From assembly GCA_963751355.1 (NCBI GenBank), contig CAVVVS010000005.1, forward strand, positions 6,043-70,042: 64,000 nucleotides of DNA. Direction: 5' to 3'. Of the stretch, positions 26,425-34,914 are shown piece after piece. The DNA is from CAVVVS01 sp963751355 (lineage in GTDB: Bacteria > Bacteroidota > Ignavibacteria > Ignavibacteriales > Ignavibacteriaceae). The number at the start of each line of letters is the position of its first letter. The first letter of the stretch is position 1. A model generated the notes under the pieces. The model saw only the letters and a program-made list of their open reading frames with translations. It did not search any database and was not told the origin of the DNA. The translations under genes and the position numbers were made by a program.

Positions 26425-27516
26425 ATGGATAAAATTGCTAATCCTTTTGGCGGCGTACACTGGCTTGTTATCGCAGCTGCTCTAGTAATCATAATTGCTG
26501 GAATAAATCTGGCTCAGTCGATTATTGTATTTTCTATTGTTTCCATGTTTTTAGCTTTGATAGGAACACCTCCTGTACTCTGGCTCGAGCGGAAACGCAT
26601 TCCTTCCATTCTTTCGGTGGCAATGGTAGTATCTGTCATGGTTATTATTCTACTAATGATTGGTGCATTAATCGGGACATCCCTTAAAAGTTTTTCCGAC
26701 TCTCTGCCTTTTTATCAGATGCGCATACAAGAACAAGTCAGGGCATTTGAAGCCCTGCTTGCAAGCAAGGGAATTAACATCACCGACAAGTTACTATTAA
26801 AGTATGTTAATCCGGAAAGTATAATGGAACTTACTGCCGGACTGCTTACTGGATTAAGCTCGGTACTTTCCAATATTGTTCTTATTCTTCTAACTGTAAC
26901 TTTTGTACTGCTTGAAGTTTCGAGTTTTCCCGTTAAGCTTCGTAAAGTTCTCGGTAACCAGGAAGCTATATTTCCACGATTCACCAAGTTTGTAATTGAT
27001 ATCAGACAATATGTAATTATCGCGACTTTAATTAATCTTTCTGCAGGCATTTTGATCGGGATATGGTTATCCATTTTCGGTGTTAAGTATCCTGTCCTCT
27101 GGGGATTCCTTTTCTTTCTGCTTCATTATATACCCAATATAGGTGCATATATAGCAGCAATTCCCGCAATTCTTTTTGCACTTATCCAATTAGGATTAGG
27201 TGTTGCAGTAATTGTAGCTGCAGGATATCTTTTAGTTGGTTTTACAATTGGTAATATTGTTCAGCCGAAACTCATGGGGAGGAATCTTGGTTTATCCACG
27301 TTAGTTGTCTTCCTCTCTCTGATATTTTGGGGAAGTCTGCTCGGTTTAGTCGGTGCGGTTTTAAGTATACCACTTACTATGAGTATGAAGTTCGCATTTG
27401 AAAGCAACGAAGAAACGAAGTGGATTGCCATTCTGCTAGGTCCGGAAAAATCCGTTGAAGTCGGATTTCAGGTGTCCAAGGAAGAGAAAACAGCATATGA
27501 AAAAAATGAAGATTAG
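26425..27516 (+). CDS. AI-2E/PerM-family permease
   Basis: 363-residue inner-membrane protein with about eight transmembrane helices, of the AI-2E transporter (PerM/TqsA/YtvI) family. Signatures include the long periplasmic/cytoplasmic helix region (residues ~90-140) between early and late helices, GVKYPVLWGFLFFLLHYIPNIGAYIAAIPA, and VGFTIGNIVQPKLMGRNLGLSTLVVFLSLIFWG. Members are proposed to export small molecules or act as Na+/H+ antiporters; no substrate can be named. Follows the lmo0937-like gene by 20 bp. Confidence 0.9.
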   Translation: MDKIANPFGGVHWLVIAAALVIIIAGINLAQSIIVFSIVSMFLALIGTPPVLWLERKRIPSILSVAMVVSVMVIILLMIGALIGTSLKSFSDSLPFYQMRIQEQVRAFEALLASKGINITDKLLLKYVNPESIMELTAGLLTGLSSVLSNIVLILLTVTFVLLEVSSFPVKLRKVLGNQEAIFPRFTKFVIDIRQYVIIATLINLSAGILIGIWLSIFGVKYPVLWGFLFFLLHYIPNIGAYIAAIPAILFALIQLGLGVAVIVAAGYLLVGFTIGNIVQPKLMGRNLGLSTLVVFLSLIFWGSLLGLVGAVLSIPLTMSMKFAFESNEETKWIAILLGPEKSVEVGFQVSKEEKTAYEKNED

Positions 27517-27822
27517 ATATTTATAATTAATGAAATAAACTTTGGCTATGTAAAATTGGGATGCTTGCAAGTCTTGAAACCGGAATTAAAAGAATTTTAT
27601 TATGCTCATAGAATAATAAAACAAGATTTAAAGTATGAGCTCAATGTTCAGCAATTAGCCTATCGAAAAGGGACTTCCTGAAGTGAATTATTTATACACC
27701 CAAAAGATTTAGATCCTTTTTCATCCTTTTGCTCTATTGAACAATCCTAAATTCCTCCATATTATATATAGTGATTAACAAGGTTATCGCATAAAATCTG
27801 TTAATTCAAATAAAATGGAGCT
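27517..27822. other. 306-bp intergenic region with motif copy 4
   Basis: No gene seen. The right half holds motif copy 4 and the likely promoter of the coiled-coil lipoprotein. Confidence 0.6.
27696..27747 (+). promoter_or_regulatory. Shared upstream motif, copy 4
   Basis: Contains CCCAAAAGATTTAGATCC, TTTTTCATCCTTTTG and CTCTATTGAA, about 76 bp before the coiled-coil lipoprotein gene. A following ATATAGTGAT also appears after copy 1. Confidence 0.8.
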
Positions 27823-28221
27823 ATGCTGCTGATTTCACGATTACTAGTAACCGGTTGTGAAAATAATAGAGAAAATGCAAAAGATAATGTTAAACAAGCA
27901 AACCAGTATATGATGGATGTGCAGGCCCAAACTGAGAAGGAATGGCAGCAATTTGACATCGATGCTAAATCAAAAATTGATGCTAATCAAAAGAACCTTG
28001 ATGATTTTAAAGAGGCTATGAAAAAAACGAGCACAAAATTCAAAGCTAAATATGAGAACAAAGTGCTCACATTAGAGCAAAAAAATATTGAATTGAAGAA
28101 ACAATTAAATGAATATCAGTATAAAGGAAAAGATAATTGGGAAAAATTCAAACCCAGGTTCAATAATAATTTGGATAGTGTTGAGAATACTCTAAAGAGT
28201 ATATTTGAAAAAAAGGACTAA
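27823..28221 (+). CDS. Coiled-coil protein with short lipoprotein-like N-terminus
   Basis: 132 residues. After a short LLVTGC lipobox-like start (Cys12), the whole protein is predicted helical and charged, with heptad-like repeats (AKDNVKQANQYMMDVQAQTEKEWQQF..., TLEQKNIELKKQL). The signal sequence is unusually short and contains Arg in the hydrophobic part, so export is uncertain; the true start may be damaged. Preceded by the shared motif, which groups it with YtxH and lmo0937-like genes. It resembles apolipoprotein-like stress proteins in general build only. Function unknown. Confidence 0.7.
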   Translation: MLLISRLLVTGCENNRENAKDNVKQANQYMMDVQAQTEKEWQQFDIDAKSKIDANQKNLDDFKEAMKKTSTKFKAKYENKVLTLEQKNIELKKQLNEYQYKGKDNWEKFKPRFNNNLDSVENTLKSIFEKKD

Positions 28222-28479
28222 ACGTTGATTGATTTTTCAATCGCTCAAGTTGATTCGTTCAATTAAGCTTAGACAAAGAACCAATCCGCCTCGATAAAGG
28301 CTTTCTACTTGGGGTCGATCGGGGAGGCAGCTGGTAATGTTGAAAACTTGGAAATTTTGTAAGCATGGTTCAGTTGTACCGGGAAGTTATTATTGCATAT
28401 ACAGAATTATGCAGCAGAATAATAAAAACTTGAAACAGTGCAGATTCGGTGAGTAATAAATTATGAAAGGAGAAACTTT

Positions 28480-28671
28480 ATGTCATTGATTGGATTAGTA
28501 ATAACCTTGGTTGTCGTTGGGGTGGCTCTATGGTTGATTAACAGCTTTATTCCGATGCAGACTACCATCAAAAAAATCTTGAATGCTGTGGTGATTATTG
28601 TGGTTATTCTCTGGCTATTGAGTGCTTTTGGAGTCATGGACAGTCTAAGTACGATTCATATTGGTGCATAA
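28480..28671 (+). CDS. Thivi_2564-family small membrane protein
   Basis: 63 residues with two hydrophobic helices (residues ~4-22 and ~34-50): SLIGLVITLVVVGVALWLIN, a short polar link FIPMQTTIKKILN, and VVIIVVILWLLSAFG. The N-I-F-I-P-M-type loop is the mark of the Thivi_2564 family, small inner-membrane proteins of unknown role common in Bacteroidota. GAAAGGAG lies 9 bp before the ATG. Probably read with the genes of the stress cluster, but no copy of the shared motif is directly upstream. Confidence 0.8.
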   Translation: MSLIGLVITLVVVGVALWLINSFIPMQTTIKKILNAVVIIVVILWLLSAFGVMDSLSTIHIGA

Positions 28672-29125
28672 TTGAATTAAGGCCTGTTGTTAAATTAACA
28701 TCCCAAAGTTATGACGACCGATAAAACATGATGCTGTAATGCAGTATGTTCAGCTTTCAAATTAATTGGAAATGCTTGAAGTAGTGATTATTATGTCCTC
28801 ATTTTAAAGGAGTTATATAGGGGAAAATAATCACTTGAAAACTAACAACTGCCGTCATTTGCTCAAAACGACCTTTTATTTGAAGTTAGAATCGTAAACC
28901 TTTAATGAAAGCATAATACGGTAGTGAAATTTTTGATGTATCTATTTTCTATTTTTATTTTTACTTTTCAACAATTGGGGAATATATTGTCTAAATAATT
29001 TATTCATAATGATAGAATAATTGTTCTCATATTTTTCAGAGTAACAGTTTAATGACAAATTAATTAGCAAATATCTGATGAACATTCAGCATTACACATC
29101 AATACCTTAATTGAAAGACTGGTAA
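28672..29125. other. 454-bp intergenic region, nothing recognised
   Basis: AT-rich sequence without an open frame, repeat or terminator that I could support. Confidence 0.6.
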
Positions 29126-29737
29126 ATGGAATTTATTATTTTATTTAAGGGCATTTTTATTGGCTTTGCTATGGCAGTACCGGTAGGGCCGATTGGAATT
29201 ATCTGTATCCGAAAAACACTTACCGAGGGACGAATGAGAGGTTTTGTTATTGGACTTGGAGCAGCAACTGCCGATTTTTTTTACGGTTGTGTTGCTGCAT
29301 TCGGGCTTACTTTTATTTCGAATACTCTTATTAGTCAAAAGGTATGGATACGCCTGGTTGGAGGTGTACTTCTATTATACCTGGGTATAAGAACATTTCG
29401 AGCTAAACCTAAAGATCCTAAAGCTCACATCAATAGTAGTGGAATTTTTAAATCATATCTCACAACAGTTTTACTAACTCTGACTAATCCTTTATCCGTA
29501 TTTGCTTTTCTTGCCGTGTTTGCCGCACTAGGCTTAGGAAGTGATCTAGGTAATTTTTCTGCGGCAGCTCTTGTTGTAGGTGTTTTTATTGGTTCAAGTC
29601 TATGGTTTTTGTCTCTTAGCTCCGGTGTTATCCTTTTTAGAAAAAAGCTGGATATGGGGGGGCTTCGGTGGGTAAATAGAATTGCCGGTATTTTAATAAT
29701 TATTTCGGGTGTTATTATCATGGTGAGTCTGTTATGA
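29126..29737 (+). CDS. LysE/RhtB-family amino-acid exporter
   Basis: 203-residue inner-membrane protein with about six helices. The N-terminal KGIFIGFAMAVPVGPIGIICIRKTL contains the family's G-x(n)-PGP-like conserved region, and the second half has the TLTNPLSVFAFLAVFAALGLG motif (conserved NP). The LysE superfamily exports amino acids such as lysine, threonine and homoserine; substrate not determinable. It ends 64 bp before a convergent lipoprotein gene. Confidence 0.88.
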   Translation: MEFIILFKGIFIGFAMAVPVGPIGIICIRKTLTEGRMRGFVIGLGAATADFFYGCVAAFGLTFISNTLISQKVWIRLVGGVLLLYLGIRTFRAKPKDPKAHINSSGIFKSYLTTVLLTLTNPLSVFAFLAVFAALGLGSDLGNFSAAALVVGVFIGSSLWFLSLSSGVILFRKKLDMGGLRWVNRIAGILIIISGVIIMVSLL

Positions 29738-29801
29738 ATGCTGTTTCTCTATTCCCGGTGAAGTTTAATAATAGACAATTGTTTAACTTGATGGATATAC
29801 C

Positions 29802-30599
29802 TTACTTATAAATGATCCTTAGTCCAAAATCATTATTTTGAAAATCCACGCATGGAATTTCTAATCTTTTATTATCATCTCCTTTTTTAACAAACGCAAA
29901 TCCGTTGACGGGATTGGAAAGTATGATCTTTATATTATCATCCTTAAACCTAATTTCATGATTATGATTTTTAACCGGCTCTTCTATTACTTCGGTGAGA
30001 TATTTAAAATTGTTTCTAATGTAATCGGAAGTTAATGTAACGCCAGGATTATACCAATCGAGTGTATCCGGAATTTTATAAATATCAGCGCTTAGGGTTA
30101 CCGAATCATTAACATCTCTCCTGTAGAATCCGCTTAAATAATTAATCAGATTGTAATTATTTCCAATCATAGCATCTTCCGGTAAGAATTTCATGAAGAA
30201 AACATCTTTATTGATGTGAGCGGAAAAATAATCATCCAGCATATTGTAAGTAATTGTAATATCCCTTTCCAGGCTGTCTCCTTCAGTAAGTATAGCGGAT
30301 ACCTTTGATGTATTGATATCATTTCTCGTACTAACGAAAGAGACTAAATAATCTCCCGAACTTAAATCTGAAAAAATGTAATTACCGGACTTATCGCAGA
30401 TGGTGCTTGTTGATAGATAGCTTTTTGAGCTTTTAAGTTCAACTTTTGCGTAGCCGGCTGAAGAACCGTCCAAAAATTTTACTTTGCCGTAAACAGAATT
30501 GTTAGATAATTGAGCAGGGGAAGTTGGGGAATTATTTTTTTTACAAGCACTAAAAAGGAATATGATTATTATTGCAGATGATAAAAACAGATGTTTCAA
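29802..30599 (-). CDS. Lipoprotein with carboxypeptidase-like regulatory domain
   Basis: 265 residues with lipobox LFSAC (Cys19) and a Ser/Pro/Asn linker. Residues ~38-115 (YGKVKFLDGSSAGYAKVELKSS...GNYIFSDLSSGDYLVSFVS) match a CarboxypepD-regulatory-like beta-sandwich. The remaining ~150 residues form an unrecognised domain. Such lipoproteins are common surface or periplasmic proteins in Bacteroidota. No specific role is evident; the gene stands alone. Confidence 0.7.
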   Translation of the reverse strand: MKHLFLSSAIIIIFLFSACKKNNSPTSPAQLSNNSVYGKVKFLDGSSAGYAKVELKSSKSYLSTSTICDKSGNYIFSDLSSGDYLVSFVSTRNDINTSKVSAILTEGDSLERDITITYNMLDDYFSAHINKDVFFMKFLPEDAMIGNNYNLINYLSGFYRRDVNDSVTLSADIYKIPDTLDWYNPGVTLTSDYIRNNFKYLTEVIEEPVKNHNHEIRFKDDNIKIILSNPVNGFAFVKKGDDNKRLEIPCVDFQNNDFGLRIIYK

Positions 30600-30996
30600 G
30601 TCAGAAATCCCCTTAAATATTAGAGCAACAAAAGAATTCGAATCACAATTTAATGTATAAATATAACCAAAAAAATAATCTCATAAAGATATTTTTGTTA
30701 TTTAATATTCATAAAATCATTTGAATGGAGAGGGAATTTTAGTAAGGGGTACTGATAAGGGGATTAAGAAATTCGAAAACCGCTTAAGGAACCGCTTCTG
30801 CAATTTATATTATACTCGGAAAAGGGATACTAAGAATTGCTGTTTAGAAGCATACTAACAACTTTTTTTTCTGCAAATAACTTCTCACCAATGGATTGAA
30901 CATATTATCCTAGTATTTTAATCCCTTTAGTCTATCAAAATAATTTTTAATTCTTTTTTGCTGGTTAATCTTAAGCTGTCAACTTGAGTTATTAAT
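30600..30996. other. 397-bp intergenic region, nothing recognised
   Basis: AT-rich, no coding frame, no clear terminator. Confidence 0.6.
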
Positions 30997-31580
30997 TTAC
31001 CATGCATAACCAATATCAAAACGAAGTGCAGGTGCTGCGCCGTTATAGCTTCCTAAATTATTATTCGAATCCGAAACAGAACCGAAATAATAATCCAACC
31101 CAATACCCAAGCCCATAGCAAATTCTTCGCCCGGGAACCACTGCCATCCGATCAGCACACCTAAAGAAAAAGGATCAGACGAAACATTGCCGGAAGTAAG
31201 ATGGTTATATGAAATATTAGGTGCTATATAAAAGCCCCGCATATTTTTTCCATTCGGATAAATTCTTGTTTCAAAGTTAGCTCCAAATCCGTCAATACCG
31301 GATAAAGTCGGTATTTGAAAACCGCCGCCGATAACTATTCGTTCCGATGTTTGATGATAGTAAGAAAAATTGTAGAATAAAAGAAATTTTAGAGGATTAA
31401 CAATAATCATGTTGGTCCGTGGTGTAATATCCTGGGTTTTGGAAATGATAACGGATTCCAAAACTGTTGTATCACCCTTTGTTGTTGTTACTGTTTTCCT
31501 TACTCTTTGGTTTTATCCTGGCAAACGGAGGTGTTTGAAAACAACAAAACCGCGAATAACATAATTGCTATTATTTTCAT
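30997..31580 (-). pseudogene. Outer-membrane beta-barrel protein, interrupted by a frameshift after its signal peptide
   Basis: An ATG at 31580 opens a clear signal peptide (MKIIAIMLFAVLLFSNTSVC then QDKTKE) that hits a stop at 31501-31503. The neighbouring frame, open from about 31515 down to 30997, continues with TVTTTKGDTTVLES and a small barrel-like protein (GGGFQIPTLSGIDGFGANFE, GFYIAPNISYNHL, ALRFDIGYAW). One missing base around 31501-31515, beside A-runs, would explain both pieces. The start at 31461 that a gene finder would choose lacks a signal peptide. Either a recent mutation or a sequencing error. Confidence 0.75.
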
Positions 31581-31964
31581 TGTCGTCCCTGGTTAACTAT
31601 AAATAAAAGCATGCTAAAATCTCAGCAAAATGTAACCAATAACTTTTTATCAGGCAAGATTAAAAAATGACTTTCGATAAATGTTTTTTGTGTCTTATGA
31701 ATCTTGTTAAAAACTAATTCAAACTTTTAATATTAATCTTTGAGAAAAATAAGGAAATAACAAAAGAATGGAACTTGGCTGCGGTTAAGGTTAATACCGA
31801 ATAACCATTACTGCCAACATATAATTTCAAATTCAATACTTGCTGTGTTGTATTGTTTATAGCAAAGTGAAATTGAGATAAAGTTATCTATCTGTGTATA
31901 TTTTCAACCGATATTTTGCCCTGTACATGTCCCTTATAATTTATCACTTTTATTTTGAATAATA
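31581..31964. other. 384-bp divergent intergenic region
   Basis: Separates the barrel gene and the pirin gene, which are transcribed away from each other; promoters for both should be here. No specific site was recognised. Confidence 0.6.
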
Positions 31965-31997
31965 TTGTTTAAATTCGAACAAAGAGAGGAGTATAAT

Positions 31998-32903
31998 ATG
32001 TCGATCCGTCCGGTTAAAAAAATTATTCAAGCCAGACCGGCAATTGAAGGAGCAGGAGTAAATCTCCGGAGAGCGATCGGTTTCGGAGATCCTTCCGAAT
32101 CGGATCCGTTTTTGCTTTTAGATGATTTTAGAAACGAACGACCTGAAGATTATCTTGCCGGATTTCCATGGCACCCTCACCGCGGAATAGAAACTATTAC
32201 TTATGTCCTTGCCGGAAGTGTTGAACATGGAGACAGCATGGGAAACAAAGGTGTCATTTCATCCGGCGATATTCAATGGATGACAGCCGGCAGCGGAATT
32301 ATTCATCAGGAAATGCCGAAAGGTGACAACGCGGGAAGAATGCACGGTTTTCAGCTTTGGGCAAATTTGCCTTCTTCGCTGAAGATGACTTCACCGCGAT
32401 ATCAAGAAATAAAATCAAATGATATCCCAGAGGTAACCGAAGATGACGGAACTGCTGCACGAATTATCTGTAGTAACTTTTGGGGAAAAGTCGGTCCGGT
32501 TGAGGGTATAGCTGCCAATCCTATTTATGTGGACGTATCGGTACCTCCGGGAAAAAAGAAGTCATTACCGATTGATACAAGGAACAATGCGTTTGCTTAT
32601 GTGTTTGCAGGTTCGGGAAAATTCTGTAATGCTTCCGGTCCGCTTGCTGTTCCTACTGAAAGTGTGGGCTGGTCGGACACAACTCCGCCGGTAGAAGCAC
32701 AGAACCGTTCACTTATACTTTTTGACAGCGGGGATGAAGTTACCGTTCAGGCAGGTGATGAGGGAATTCGATTTCTTCTAATCTCAGGAAAACCATTGAA
32801 AGAACCTGTGGCATGGTACGGTCCAATAGTTATGAACACTCAGGACGAACTCAGAAAAGCATTTCAGGAACTTCAATCCGGAACATTTTTAAAACCTAAA
32901 TAA
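31998..32903 (+). CDS. Pirin family protein
   Basis: 302-residue cupin-type protein. The N-terminal half has the pirin metal-binding signature: FPWHPHRGIETITYVLAGSVEH with two His, then the third His in SGIIHQEMP. The second half is a pirin C-terminal domain (PGKKKSLPIDTRNNAFAYVFAG). Bacterial pirins may act as quercetinase-like dioxygenases or as redox-linked regulators. The ATG at 31998 is chosen because AGAGAGGAG lies just before it; a longer frame starts at 31965 without a ribosome site. Confidence 0.92.
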   Translation: MSIRPVKKIIQARPAIEGAGVNLRRAIGFGDPSESDPFLLLDDFRNERPEDYLAGFPWHPHRGIETITYVLAGSVEHGDSMGNKGVISSGDIQWMTAGSGIIHQEMPKGDNAGRMHGFQLWANLPSSLKMTSPRYQEIKSNDIPEVTEDDGTAARIICSNFWGKVGPVEGIAANPIYVDVSVPPGKKKSLPIDTRNNAFAYVFAGSGKFCNASGPLAVPTESVGWSDTTPPVEAQNRSLILFDSGDEVTVQAGDEGIRFLLISGKPLKEPVAWYGPIVMNTQDELRKAFQELQSGTFLKPK

Positions 32904-32998
32904 TGATTACACATAAAAATGAATCAATGTCTTAAAAAAAAATATAACCCAAGCTACATACATATTATAATAAAAAAATCTTCTGGAATTATATCTTA

Positions 32999-33172
32999 TC
33001 TTAGAATTATCATTTTTTTAGTCTCCTTAAAATCAGATGCCCTTAACTGATAAAAATAAACTCCGCTTGGAAGTGATGATGCATTAAATTCAACTTCATA
33101 TTCCCCAGGTTGTTTTTTTCATTAACAAGAGCTGCTACTTCTCTTCCGAGGATGTCGTAAATTTTCATTTGT
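32999..33172 (-). pseudogene. Orphan type IX sorting-domain fragment
   Basis: Minus strand gives KIYDILGREVAALVNEK, then in the next frame QPGEYEVEFNASSLPSGVYF and QLRASDFKETKKMIILR with a stop. This is the last ~57 residues of a type A T9SS tail. The frame breaks at the A7 run (33113-33119), where one base is missing. No intact body of the gene is found upstream. Confidence 0.8.
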
Positions 33173-33208
33173 ATTAGCATTAAATAGAGTTCTTATATTT
33201 CCAACTGA

Positions 33209-33496
33209 TTGCGAAACTATTGTCCCATACGTATCACATGTATAATCGTAACCGTTCAAGTAATTCCCGGTCCGCGTTCAACCGGTTATGTTGCACCCTC
33301 ACAGCCCGCATCTAATATTAGACACAAAAACGGGATTGGTACGGGGAAGGTGGAAATTAATATTCTTAATGATTTAACAGTTCAAGAAGAAAGTGAATAC
33401 GATATTACTTTTGCTGACAGTCTCACATACGAAGGCAATCTTGTGGCAAGTAAAAATTATTCCTTACTCAGGCTTAAACCGGTTACCGAAGAATGA
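33209..33496 (+). pseudogene. Probable fragment of a lineage-specific secreted protein
   Basis: The plus-strand frame contains GPRSTGYVAPSQPASN, GTGKVEINILNDL and SEYDITFADSLTYEG, then VASKNYSLLRL. These resemble pieces of large surface proteins of Ignavibacteria that usually carry T9SS tails. The frame has no signal peptide, no ribosome site and no complete domain. With the orphan sorting domain at 33.0 kb on the other strand it points to a decayed or rearranged locus (32.9-33.5 kb). Identity is uncertain. Confidence 0.5.
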
Positions 33497-33688
33497 CTGG
33501 TTGGTAAATAACTTTAACGGGGGTGAATCTTTACTTTTATGCTAGTACTAAATTTAATTTTATCACTTTACGTGTAAAATACGGTAGGGTGGATTTTACG
33601 GATCCGGTGATTTAATATATTTTGATTATGTATTGTAACTCCGGTAAATACATCCAAAATAAAAATTTCACTTTTTATCATTTTTCAA

Positions 33689-33741
33689 GCAAAAATCACT
33701 TAAATTAGGGCAAAAATCACTAATTTTTAGACAAAAATAAC
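33689..33741 (+). repeat. Three direct repeats upstream of efp
   Basis: GCAAAAATCACT at 33689-33700 and 33710-33721 and a diverged GACAAAAATAAC at 33730-33741. Period is 21 then 20 bp, i.e. two helical turns, and the last lies ~88 bp before the efp start. This could be a binding-site array for a regulator, or chance in AT-rich sequence. The remaining part of the 925-bp gap holds only the type IX debris. Confidence 0.5.
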
Positions 33742-33828
33742 AAATCTTTGTTAACTCATCTTCCTTGACTTTCAGGCGTTATATATATATTTTTTCCATC
33801 TATTTATTAACAAATTCAAATATTATAT

Positions 33829-34392
33829 ATGGCAGATACTTCAGATTTCAGAAATGGATTAATTATAAAATTTAAGAATGATTTATATTCAATTGTTGAA
33901 TTCCAGCATGTAAAACCTGGAAAAGGCGGAGCTTTTGTTAGAACCACCCTCAAAAATATAAAATCCGGAAAAGTTTTGGATAACACTTTTAGGGCAGGCG
34001 AAAGTGTTGAAACAGTAAGAGTTGAAAGACGAAAATACCAATATTTATATCGTGATAACGATTTTTTAGTATGTATGGATAATGATACATTTGAGCAGAT
34101 AAATGTGTCGGTAGAATATTTCGGTAAGAGTGTCGATTATCTTAAAGAAAGTGAAGAGGTCGAGTTATTATTTAACGGATCCGACATAATCAATGTTGAG
34201 ATTCCCATCTTCGTTAATTTAAAAGTAGTAGAAACCGAACCCGGGTTTAAGGGCGATACCGCTACCGGGGCTACGAAACCTGCAAAAGTTGAAACCGGCG
34301 CCACTGTAAGCGTTCCGTTATTCATTAACGAAGAAGATTTATTAAGAATTGATACTAGAACAGGGGAATATGTTGAAAGAGTAAAATCTTAA
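33829..34392 (+). CDS. efp: Translation elongation factor P
   Basis: 187-residue ribosome-binding factor that relieves stalling at polyproline. Three-domain structure: KOW-like N-terminal domain (SDFRNGLIIKFKNDLYSIVEFQHVKPGKGGAF, the modifiable Lys32 in PGKGGA), OB domain (residues ~65-125), and C-terminal OB domain with VNLKVVETEPGFKGDTATGATKPAKVETGATVSVPLFIN, the EF-P signature. The Lys rather than Arg at the tip fits the lysine class. It leads a run with accB and accC, a widespread gene order. Confidence 0.98.
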   Translation: MADTSDFRNGLIIKFKNDLYSIVEFQHVKPGKGGAFVRTTLKNIKSGKVLDNTFRAGESVETVRVERRKYQYLYRDNDFLVCMDNDTFEQINVSVEYFGKSVDYLKESEEVELLFNGSDIINVEIPIFVNLKVVETEPGFKGDTATGATKPAKVETGATVSVPLFINEEDLLRIDTRTGEYVERVKS

Positions 34393-34407
34393 ATTTAAGG
34401 TAGCCAG

Positions 34408-34887
34408 ATGGATTTAAATATTATAAAAAAGCTTGTAAAAATAGTTGATACAAGCGAAATAACCGATTTGGAAGTAGAGGAGAATGGTTTTAAGGTAAAG
34501 ATTGCAAAGAATGTGCAGAACTCCGGTGTTACAGGTCAGCCGGAAGTATATTACAGGCAGCCTTTATCCGAAACACAAACACCTCAACCGGTTGACACAC
34601 ATACCGAATCAAAAGCACCGGAAAAGGAAGTTGTTTCGAAAGACTTACAAGAAGTACGGTCGCCAATCGTCGGAACATTTTACAGATCACCTGCTCCCGA
34701 TGCAGATTCATATGTTCAGATAGGAGATATGGTTTCTCCCGGTTCAGTACTCTGCATTGTTGAAGCAATGAAATTGATGAACGAAATAGAATCCGACATT
34801 GCCGGAAAAATTATGAAAATTATGGTTGATAACGGTAAACCTGTGGAATACAATCAACCTTTGTTCTTAATTGATACTTCTGTTTGA
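34408..34887 (+). CDS. accB: Biotin carboxyl carrier protein of acetyl-CoA carboxylase
   Basis: 159 residues. The N-terminal helical region (~1-35) binds biotin carboxylase, a flexible linker of Pro/Thr/Glu follows, and residues ~85-159 form the biotinyl domain with EAMKLMNEI; Lys122 carries biotin. It shuttles carboxybiotin to the transferase in malonyl-CoA synthesis. Next gene is accC, 27 bp away; efp is 15 bp upstream. Size and motifs typical. Confidence 0.97.
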   Translation: MDLNIIKKLVKIVDTSEITDLEVEENGFKVKIAKNVQNSGVTGQPEVYYRQPLSETQTPQPVDTHTESKAPEKEVVSKDLQEVRSPIVGTFYRSPAPDADSYVQIGDMVSPGSVLCIVEAMKLMNEIESDIAGKIMKIMVDNGKPVEYNQPLFLIDTSV

Positions 34888-34914
34888 TTCCTATTTTAAG
34901 AGATTGAGGATACT

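Noticed and set aside
23103..27747. The shared motif as a sigma-54 promoter
   Set aside because: TTTGCTC gives a TTGC-like -12 but there is no GG at the -24 position in any copy.
31965..31997. Upstream in-frame ATG for the pirin gene
   Set aside because: It would add 11 residues unlike pirins and bury the AGAGGAG ribosome site inside the coding region.
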